Shown piece by piece: positions 57,075 through 64,000 of a stretch of 64,000 nucleotides of DNA. Location of the stretch: NCBI GenBank assembly GCA_025457615.1, contig JALOTZ010000007.1, positions 1 to 64,000 of the forward strand. Reading direction: 5' to 3'. Each line of letters begins with the position of its first letter. Position 1 is the first letter of the stretch. The stretch comes from Verrucomicrobiota bacterium. Lineage in GTDB: Bacteria; Verrucomicrobiota; Verrucomicrobiia; Limisphaerales; DSYF01. Below the pieces are notes generated by a model. That model was not told the origin of the DNA, did no database searches, and was given only the letters and a program-made list of their open reading frames with translations. The position numbers were made by a program, and so were the translations under genes.

Positions 57075-57467
57075 TTACCGGGGCCATCCGCGCCCCACCT
57101 CATTCGCCGCATAGTGGGTGGGGACGGCGAGGTCCTGCGACGCTGAGGGCAGGGGACCGGGTTCGGGCAGCCAGATCACCTGGTCGGGCGCCGGCCGCAC
57201 CAGGCCGAGATTCTTCTGCTGGGCCAGCCGTTCGAGGTTCGCCGGGGAACGGAGCGTGAGCAGGTCGCGCCGCAACTCCTCGTTCTGCCGGCGCAACCGG
57301 TCAAGCGTCTGTTCGCCTTCGGCAATCCGTTCGCCGAGCTGGCGGATCTGATCCTTCTGCCACACATAGCCCACCGCCGATCCTCCGATCAGCAGGCATA
57401 ACGCCACGGATTTCAGCGCCGGTCCGAAACGGATGGCTGCGGATTGGTGCCTGCGATTCCTCGACAT
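57075..57467 (-). CDS. ftsL: FtsL-like cell division protein
   Basis: Position between rsmH and ftsI; N-terminal TM; coiled coil QIRQLGERIAEGEQTLDRLRRQNEELRRDLLTLRSPANLERLAQQKNLGLVRP. Confidence 0.75.
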   Translation of the reverse strand: MSRNRRHQSAAIRFGPALKSVALCLLIGGSAVGYVWQKDQIRQLGERIAEGEQTLDRLRRQNEELRRDLLTLRSPANLERLAQQKNLGLVRPAPDQVIWLPEPGPLPSASQDLAVPTHYAANEVGRGWPR

Positions 57468-58396
57468 CAGATTTTCTCCATCACCCGCAACCGCGCGCTG
57501 CGGCTGCGTGGATTGACTTCCACTTCGGCTTCACCCGGCTCGATGGGCTTGCGCGTGACCAGCTTGACCTCGGGGACTTTGGGTTGCCGCCACTCGGGCA
57601 CGTCCAGCTCGCCCGGCAGATCGTAATCGCGCGCCCGCCGCCGTCCGAACTGCTTCACCATCCGGTCTTCCAGCGAGTGAAAGGTGATCACCGCCAGACG
57701 ACCGCCGGGTCGCAACAGCCCGAGGGCTCCCGCCAATCCCCGCTCCAGCGAGCCCAACTCATCGTTCACCGCCATTCGCAACGCCTGAAAAACGCGGGTC
57801 GCGGGATGCACCCGGCGACCCTGCCTGGGCGAGAGGCGCTCAACGAGACCCGCGAGCTGCCCGGTGGTCCGGAAGGGCTCGCGCGACCGTTCCTCATCGA
57901 TCGCGCGCGCGATCTTCCGGGCCTGCCGTTCCTCGCCCAAATTCCAAAAAATCTCCGCCAGCTCGTCGGCCGGCAGCGTGTTCACCAGATCCGCCGCCGT
58001 CCCCCCCGCCGAGGGGTCCATCCGCATGTCCAACGGACCGTCGCGCAGAAAACTGAATCCCCGCTCCGCCTCGTCCAGTTGCGGCGAACTCACCCCCAAG
58101 TCCAGCAGCACCCCGTCGCAACTGCCTGCCATCACCCATCGTCCCAGGTCCGCAAAGTTCCCCTGACGCAGCTCGAACCGACCCGCAAACGCCGCCAGTC
58201 GCTCCCGTGCCGCTTCAATGGCCGAGGAGTCGCGGTCGCAACCGAACAACCATCCCCCCGGTGCACTCGCCTCCAGAATCGCCATGGCGTGTCCGGCTCC
58301 ACCAAGCGTGCCATCCACGTATCGGCCGCCGTCCCGGGGCCGAAGCGCTTCCAGCACTTCCGCCCGCAGCACCGACCTGTGTTCGAATCCGGGCAC
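57467..58396 (-). CDS. rsmH: 16S rRNA (cytosine(1402)-N(4))-methyltransferase
   Basis: HRSVLRAEVLEALRPRDGGRYVDGTLGGAGHA, LLDLGVSSPQLDEAERGFSF, ITFHSLEDRMVKQFGRR. Confidence 0.95.
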   Translation of the reverse strand: MPGFEHRSVLRAEVLEALRPRDGGRYVDGTLGGAGHAMAILEASAPGGWLFGCDRDSSAIEAARERLAAFAGRFELRQGNFADLGRWVMAGSCDGVLLDLGVSSPQLDEAERGFSFLRDGPLDMRMDPSAGGTAADLVNTLPADELAEIFWNLGEERQARKIARAIDEERSREPFRTTGQLAGLVERLSPRQGRRVHPATRVFQALRMAVNDELGSLERGLAGALGLLRPGGRLAVITFHSLEDRMVKQFGRRRARDYDLPGELDVPEWRQPKVPEVKLVTRKPIEPGEAEVEVNPRSRSARLRVMEKI

Positions 58397-58416
58397 CGGT
58401 CATGGCTCCAGTTGGG

Positions 58417-59052
58417 TTAATGCGCCTTCTGGCTGAACAGCCGCTCGGCCAGCCGGCCCAGCGGGCGCGACTGCGGGATCAGCGGCACCGTTTGCGGGAC
58501 GCGCTTCACGGGCGAAGCCGTCGCCGTCTCGCTGCACACCACTTCGTAATCCGTGTCGGTCAGGTCGTTGCGCACCACGCGGACGTTCTCCAGCGACAAC
58601 TCACCTTGCAGCGGACCCTGGACTCGCGCGGACGCCGTGGCTGCAAAGCGAACGGGAGCCTTCTTTCGCGGCAACGCTTGAAGCGCCATTTGCGGAAACC
58701 GCTTCACCCCTTCCAGCAGCCTCGGCAACCCGAAGCCCGCGGCGCTCACCTGCGGCAGACGGCTGCGGACCGATTCCACCACCGACCGTCCCTTCCGGGC
58801 CCAACGGGAGAGCACGTCAGCACCCTGGGGCAATACAGCCGGCGAAGGCGGCGCCGCCTGGGTCAACGCAGCCTTCGCCGTAACGCCGACCGCAGGTTCC
58901 TCCTGCGCCGGCAAAGTTTTCGAGGCAAACGGATTCTTTCCGCCGCCAAAATCGGGGATCACCCGACCGTCGGGCAGCCGGTAGCGCCCCAGCGGAGGCG
59001 CACCCTTGGTCAAACCCCGACTGCCAGAAGAGAGAAATCGAATCAGGCTCAT
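58417..59052 (-). CDS. Hypothetical protein between mraZ and rsmH
   Basis: 211 aa ORF tightly placed in the cluster; no recognised domain. Confidence 0.65.
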   Translation of the reverse strand: MSLIRFLSSGSRGLTKGAPPLGRYRLPDGRVIPDFGGGKNPFASKTLPAQEEPAVGVTAKAALTQAAPPSPAVLPQGADVLSRWARKGRSVVESVRSRLPQVSAAGFGLPRLLEGVKRFPQMALQALPRKKAPVRFAATASARVQGPLQGELSLENVRVVRNDLTDTDYEVVCSETATASPVKRVPQTVPLIPQSRPLGRLAERLFSQKAH

Positions 59053-59059
59053 AGTAGTC

Positions 59060-59524
59060 TCATTCCATCAGTTTGAAGGCTTCCGTGGCCATCACGGCAT
59101 CGGCTGCCTTGACCCGTTCATAACGGTCGGGATTCCAGATCTCGAACCGGTCGAGCAACCCGACCAACACCGCCTCACCCTGGATGCCCGCCTGCCGCGC
59201 CATCTCGTCCGGCAGACAGATCCGCCCCGCTTTGTCCAGCGCCACCTGCACCGATTCACTGCCGATGAACCGCTTGAGAACCGTTTTGTTCGGATCCTCG
59301 TTCGGCATCGCATCAATCGAGGCCACCAACTCGGCCATCTCGGTGGGGGGCAACACGCGGAGGCACGGACCCTCAGCGGATTTGGGCCAGAGAATCAGTG
59401 TGAGCTCCGTGCCGGACTGGGCCGGACGCCACTTGGCCGGCACCTGCAAACGGCGCTTCTCGTCCACCCCATGCCGGTAGCACGAGTTGTAATACGTCGG
59501 CGCCATGTTCACGTCCTCACTCAC
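59060..59524 (-). CDS. mraZ: Transcriptional regulator MraZ
   Basis: YRHGVDEKRRLQVPAKWRP, VALDKAGRICLPDEMARQAGIQGEAVLVGLLDRFEIWNPDRY; GTG at 59524 or ATG at 59506. Confidence 0.92.
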   Translation of the reverse strand: MSEDVNMAPTYYNSCYRHGVDEKRRLQVPAKWRPAQSGTELTLILWPKSAEGPCLRVLPPTEMAELVASIDAMPNEDPNKTVLKRFIGSESVQVALDKAGRICLPDEMARQAGIQGEAVLVGLLDRFEIWNPDRYERVKAADAVMATEAFKLME

Positions 59525-59553
59525 AACCGCTTATTCACAGGGTGTTTTGCCAT

Positions 59554-59577
59554 GCCCTACTGCCCCACAACGCCCCA
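59554..59577 (-). promoter_or_regulatory. Putative MraZ box (G-rich direct repeats)
   Basis: Minus strand TGGGGCGTTGTGGGGCAGTAGGGC: two TGGGG at 10-bp period plus a degenerate third, between promoter and mraZ start. Confidence 0.55.
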
Positions 59578-59579
59578 TT

Positions 59580-59608
59580 GTTAAACACTTCAACCCACCA
59601 CCTGTCAA
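59580..59608 (-). promoter_or_regulatory. Putative sigma70-type promoter of mraZ/dcw operon
   Basis: Minus strand TTGACA (59603..59608), 17-nt spacer, TTTAAC (59580..59585). Confidence 0.55.
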
Positions 59609-59843
59609 TGCGTTTTCTAAAGATTTATTGGCAAGTTATTAACAGCCTCACTGCTTGTGGTGTTGTCTGGTGGAGACCACAAGATGTGGGGTCTCAGCAC
59701 TCAAGCTTGGTCGCAATCAACGGACGTGACGGGTGCGACCTCATGTCGGGAGCGTTGTGGCTGCTGCGAGTCGCGGACTCGCGGTCCGTTGTCGGAGCGC
59801 GGCTCCGTGAGCCGCAGCGGCTGCGCAGGTGCGGGTGGGCGGC

Positions 59844-60884
59844 CTACGGAAGGTGGTTCGGGTCTTGTCGATACCACCCCAGCGCGGCGTGCAGTCCTTG
59901 CGGCAATTCAAACGTGGGTTGGTAATCGAGCGCCGCCCGGGCACGGCGGATGTCGGCCAGCGAATGTCGGATATCCCCGGCGCGAAACTCGCCGTACACA
60001 GGTTCGAGTTGGTTCAGGCTGGGATCTTCCCCGGCCAGCGCCTGTTTCAGGGCTTTGAACAGTTCGTTCAACGTGGTGCGATGACCGGAGGCCACGTTGA
60101 AAACGGCGCCTTCCACCTGCGGTCCGCCCGTCAAAGCCGCGCGCAGATTCGCCTGCACCACGTCGAGGATGTAACAGAAGTCCCGGCTGGTTTCGCCGTC
60201 GCCATGGATCCGCACCGGCTCGCGCGTGAGCAGGGCGGAGATCCATTTCGGGATCACCGCGGCATAAGCGCCCTGGGGATCCTGGCGCGGTCCGTAGATG
60301 TTGAAGTATCGCAGCCCGACGGTCCCCAGCCCGTAGGCGCGCGTGAAGACGCCGGCGTAAATCTCGTTCATCCACTTGCTCGCCGCGTAGGGCGAAAGCG
60401 GCCGCCCGATGGTGTCCTCACACTTCGAATCCGCCGGATCATCGCCATACACGGCGCTGCTGGAGGCATAGACGACGCGGCGCACGCTCACCGCGCGCGC
60501 GGCGTTGAGGACGTTGAGAAACCCGGTGACGTTGATGTCGTGGCAGAGTTCTGGTTCGTTCAGCGAGCGCGGGACGGATCCGAGCGCGGCCTGGTGCAGC
60601 ACGTAATCCGTTCCCGGCAGGGTGCGCCGGAGCAGGCCGGCGTCGCGGATGTCGCCCTCGACGAACTGGAAGCGCGCCCAGGCGTCAGGCCCGACGAGCT
60701 GGCGCACGTGCTCGAGGTTGGCGCGCTTGCCGGAGAAGAAGCTGTCGAGTCCGACCACGGTCTGGCCGCCGCGCAGGAGGGTTTCGAGGAGGTTGGACCC
60801 GATGAAGCCGGCGACGCCGGTCACCAGCCACCGGGCCTCGGTGTCGCGCAGCAAAGCTTTCAACGGGACGGATTCGCCACTCAT
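59844..60884 (-). CDS. NAD-dependent epimerase (UDP-hexose 4-epimerase, WbpP/TviC-like)
   Basis: WLVTGVAGFIGSNLLETLL, ASSSAVYGDDP, YAASKWMNE, GLRYFNIYGPRQDPQGAYAAVIPKWI. Confidence 0.88.
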   Translation of the reverse strand: MSGESVPLKALLRDTEARWLVTGVAGFIGSNLLETLLRGGQTVVGLDSFFSGKRANLEHVRQLVGPDAWARFQFVEGDIRDAGLLRRTLPGTDYVLHQAALGSVPRSLNEPELCHDINVTGFLNVLNAARAVSVRRVVYASSSAVYGDDPADSKCEDTIGRPLSPYAASKWMNEIYAGVFTRAYGLGTVGLRYFNIYGPRQDPQGAYAAVIPKWISALLTREPVRIHGDGETSRDFCYILDVVQANLRAALTGGPQVEGAVFNVASGHRTTLNELFKALKQALAGEDPSLNQLEPVYGEFRAGDIRHSLADIRRARAALDYQPTFELPQGLHAALGWYRQDPNHLP

Positions 60885-60957
60885 GCGCGGTGGAGCATGG
60901 CAAATTCCGTCGCCGGCACAAACCAACTTTTCCGGGCCGCCGGGCGGGAGGGTGCAT

Positions 60958-61108
60958 CTTCTTGACACTGTCCTCGGACGCAATTCTGGCCGGGGCGCGG
61001 CATTCATGCCGCTTCAGCATTCGCAAGCCCGCGGAACCAGCGTTTCATCGCGTGCCCTTCCGACGTTGAAGCGGCCTGAAGGCCGCGCGCCGGGACAGTG
61101 TCAAGAAG
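60958..61108. repeat. MITE-like repeat (family C copy 2) with perfect 16-bp TIRs
   Basis: CTTCTTGACACTGTCC ... GGACAGTGTCAAGAAG; interior matches 41422..41576. Confidence 0.85.
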
Positions 61109-61167
61109 CGCCCCGGGCGGGAGTTGCCAGCCGGAACGCTGGACGTTATCTCTGGGGGGTGCGCACC

Positions 61168-61536
61168 ATGCGAATGCAGATCACCGGGATGGGCAGTCTG
61201 GTTCTCGCCTGCGTGACCTTGTGGACCAGCGGCTGCCGTACGGCCCGGGTGGACTGGGCGGCGCGGGTGGGCACCTACACCTTTGACCGGGCGGTGACCG
61301 AATGGGGGCCGCCGGACAAACAAGCGACGCTCACGGACGGCACGCGGGTGGCGGATTGGGTTCTTCGCCGAGGGGGCATTCGCCGGGTGGACGTTGGTTT
61401 CTATTCCGGGTATGGCCCCTACGGCTACGGGTACGGATACCCGGCCTACGTGGACCAATACGTCCCGGACTATTTCCTCCGGCTGAGCTTCGATCCCGAG
61501 GGGCGATTGAAGGAATGGAAGAAACTCTCGCGCTAG
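61168..61536 (+). CDS. Hypothetical putative lipoprotein
   Basis: Signal peptide/lipobox-like LWTSGCRT; Gly/Tyr-rich YSGYGPYGYGYGYPAY. Confidence 0.6.
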   Translation: MRMQITGMGSLVLACVTLWTSGCRTARVDWAARVGTYTFDRAVTEWGPPDKQATLTDGTRVADWVLRRGGIRRVDVGFYSGYGPYGYGYGYPAYVDQYVPDYFLRLSFDPEGRLKEWKKLSR

Positions 61537-61574
61537 CCAAGGCCAACGCGGCCCATGAACCACGGAACCATCGC

Positions 61575-61904
61575 ATGAACCCCGAAACGGGCATCTGGAA
61601 CAAACTGACCCGGATCGTGATCTTCCTGATCATCGTGGCCGGGTTGATCGTGCTGGGTCGTTGGTACCTGCCGTTGATCCAGCAGAACGAGCGGATGCGC
61701 CGGGAGATCCACCGGCTGGAAGGCGAGTTGGAGGCCGAGCGCGAACAGTCCCGACAGTTGCAGCAGGAGATGGATCTCCTGACCAAGGACACGGCAGCGC
61801 TGGAACGCGAGGTCCGATCCCGCCTGGGCCTGGCCCGCCCCGGAGAAACCGTCATCCGGTTCGACGCCGAGGGAGGAACCAACGCCTCCCGGCAACAGCC
61901 TTGA
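61575..61904 (+). CDS. Septum formation initiator (DivIC/FtsB-like)
   Basis: Single TM LTRIVIFLIIVAGLIVLG, coiled coil NERMRREIHRLEGELEAEREQSRQLQQEMDLL, VRSRLGLARPGETVIRF. Confidence 0.8.
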   Translation: MNPETGIWNKLTRIVIFLIIVAGLIVLGRWYLPLIQQNERMRREIHRLEGELEAEREQSRQLQQEMDLLTKDTAALEREVRSRLGLARPGETVIRFDAEGGTNASRQQP

Positions 61905-62006
61905 CCCGCGAAGCGCGGACCGGGAGTCCGCCCGACGTGGGGTGAGAGCAGGCAATGTCGGCGGACCCGAGGTCCGTGCCCCGGGCCGCAAGGCGAACAG
62001 CCCCGC

Positions 62007-62663
62007 TCACCAGGTTCCATCCGCCAGCAGATCCACGACCCGGCGCGCGATGTTCTCGGCCAGCAAGGGTGCGGCCTGGCGCTCCGCGCTCATCAGGTCG
62101 GCGCCCGAGCGGACCTGGGTTTGTCCCGACACATCCTGATCGAGCAGTTTCTTCCCGCTCGCCCGTTCGTAGGCTGTGATGTGAACCACCGCCACCAGGC
62201 TGTAATCCTGCACCTGCACCAGATCCGTCGGATCAAAGCTGAGGCCCTGACGCGAGTAGTTCTTGATCAGTCCCCGCACCAGGATGTCGCAATCGCCGCG
62301 GTGTCCCAGCCGGAAGGTGCCTTCCCGCTGCAGGCCAACGCGGACGGCCTGGGTGAAGTCATCCTCGAGGCGGGGTTGCAGGGTGTCATTGACGAACGGC
62401 TCGACGAACACGGCCTGTTCCCGCGCCGCCATTCCGTTGCTGGGACCCAGGCGATACCCGGCGCAGCCGCACAGCGCGAGGCACACCAGGATCAGGAAGC
62501 TTCGGACGCCGGAGTGCCCGAGCCGACGTGAGCGGGCCGCCAGGATGGGTGCGGCTGGAAAAAGCCTCCGCACCTCGGCTCCTGCACTTCGGTTCAGGGA
62601 AGGAACGCCTGCACGGTGGGAGCTAATTGGTCGTGCCACGGATGTGATTCTTGAGGCTTTCAA
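62007..62663 (-). CDS. LPS-assembly lipoprotein LptE-like (start uncertain)
   Basis: Lipobox ALCGCAGYRLG, VFVEPFVNDTLQPRLEDDFTQAVRVGLQREGTFRLG. Confidence 0.75.
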   Translation of the reverse strand: MKASRITSVARPISSHRAGVPSLNRSAGAEVRRLFPAAPILAARSRRLGHSGVRSFLILVCLALCGCAGYRLGPSNGMAAREQAVFVEPFVNDTLQPRLEDDFTQAVRVGLQREGTFRLGHRGDCDILVRGLIKNYSRQGLSFDPTDLVQVQDYSLVAVVHITAYERASGKKLLDQDVSGQTQVRSGADLMSAERQAAPLLAENIARRVVDLLADGTW

Positions 62664-63609
62664 TGCGTTCCCGCGCCTCGTCGGCGAAGGGGGACTCGGG
62701 GCCCAGCACGATCACCTCGTTGTAGTACACCAGCGCCCCGGCCCAACGGTGCCGCTTCTCGTAGAACTTGGCGACCTGATAGCTGCCCTGCGCCCGCTCG
62801 TTGCGGAGCGAGTCCATGACCGACTCGGCTTCGTCCACCCGCTTGTCCTCCGGATACAGCGTGACGAAGTCCGTCAGGGTGTCGATCGCCCGCACCGCCT
62901 GGCTTTGATCGTAATCCGCCTTGTTCGCCTGTTGATTGTAGGCCATGCCGGCGCGGTACATGGCTTCCGAGGCGACCTGCGGCTTGTCATGATAGCGGTC
63001 TGCCGCGGTTTCATAGGCGCGGACCGCCTCGGGGTAATTCTTCTGCTTTTCCCGGGCGGCGCCCACCTTGAGCTGCGCTTCCGGACCGATCCCGCCGAAC
63101 GGACCGTTCTTCACGATCTTCTCGTACATCCCGGCCACGCGGTCCATCGAGGGCGGATAGGGGATGACCCCCCAGAGCTTGAACCATTTTCCGGCCAGGA
63201 ACTGGTTGGCAATCTCGTATTGCTGCGTAGCGACCTGATCGTAGTCGGCCCGCATCGGGTACTTTTCCACCAGCTTCTGGTATTCCTTGAAGGCGCGTTC
63301 GGGGTTTCCCTTGGCGTCGTAAGACTTCGCCACCAGCTCCTGGGCTTGGGGCGCGTAATCGGACAGCGGCCACGCCTTGACCGTGTGCTTGGCGGCCCGC
63401 AACGACAGTCCATAATCCCCTCGATCATAGGCGTCTTGGGCCACGATGATCTGGTCCTTGGCGCGGGTGCGCTTCCAAGCTCCCTCGGCTCCCACCGGTT
63501 CATACACCCAGCCCTCGCCCGGCGTGTAAATCAAGGGCGCCGGACAATGCCAGACACCGCCCAGGACCACGAGCAGCAGAAGCACCCAACGCGTGAAGCC
63601 GCGAATCAT
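62623..63609 (-). CDS. BamD-like TPR outer membrane assembly protein
   Basis: Signal peptide, AQELVAKSYDAKGNPERAFKEYQKLVEKYP and further TPR-like repeats. Confidence 0.75.
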   Translation of the reverse strand: MIRGFTRWVLLLLVVLGGVWHCPAPLIYTPGEGWVYEPVGAEGAWKRTRAKDQIIVAQDAYDRGDYGLSLRAAKHTVKAWPLSDYAPQAQELVAKSYDAKGNPERAFKEYQKLVEKYPMRADYDQVATQQYEIANQFLAGKWFKLWGVIPYPPSMDRVAGMYEKIVKNGPFGGIGPEAQLKVGAAREKQKNYPEAVRAYETAADRYHDKPQVASEAMYRAGMAYNQQANKADYDQSQAVRAIDTLTDFVTLYPEDKRVDEAESVMDSLRNERAQGSYQVAKFYEKRHRWAGALVYYNEVIVLGPESPFADEARERIESLKNHIRGTTN

Positions 63610-64000
63610 GGCCGAACGCTATAAACGCCCCGCAGGCAAGTCAAGAAGGCCAAGGGCAGAAGGCAGAGTGCAGAAGGCAGAACGGTTGTGCGTTTGCACG
63701 GGGCCCGCAAATTGGTGTGTCGGACGCTCCCGAGTCTGATTGAAAGTGGGTGAGGGGAATGGGTGGAAAAGAAGCAGAAGCCCCAAGGGATGGAAGTCAC
63801 CCTTCCAGCCCAAGCACTCTTGGAGTGCGGTGGCAAGCGGAGCGCGACACCGCTTTTCGCGGGCACGGCGGGGATGCGGACGCACGACAGCCCTTCGAAA
63901 GCGCCGTCGCCGCTCCCGCTCTGCCGGCGCAGTCCACAAAAGCACATCACCCCCCGCCTGAGGATCTCACCTGCTTTCAATCACGCCCGACGCTCCCCGC

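Overview
GC-rich bacterial window, most likely Verrucomicrobiota (inferred from gene content and order; no search was run). (1) 1..~6468 is the right-hand part of an integrated mobile element, probably a small provirus. It has a long minus-strand operon of small genes joined mostly by 4-bp ATGA overlaps: two RHH regulators, a Zn-knuckle protein, a lambda-O-like winged-helix replication protein, a VapBC-type toxin-antitoxin pair and a FtsK/HerA/Zot-like packaging ATPase. A short plus-strand operon contains an FN3/TM protein. The element ends in a 23-bp 3'-tRNA fragment (tRNA-Pro-like) that looks like the distal att site. (2) 6.5-64 kb is chromosomal: czcCBA-type metal efflux, M16 peptidase, RlmI-like methyltransferase, DUF3516-type helicase, GH57/glgB/glgA, a cobA-hemD fusion, batD/batE-like genes, a histidine kinase cluster, lpxI, a gnd remnant, three CNNM/CBS proteins, a dcw cell-division cluster (ftsZ back to mraZ) with no murE or murC, then epimerase, divIC/ftsB-like, lptE-like and bamD-like genes. 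Strongest observation: ten CCCCC-N5-GGGGG dyads at an exact 22-bp period (4256..4468) inside the element's replication gene, which looks like a lambda-oriO-style internal origin. Other notable points are the divergent RHH operator, small inverted-repeat (MITE-like) families, altered active-site residues in MurD and FtsZ, and a MraZ-box/promoter upstream of mraZ.
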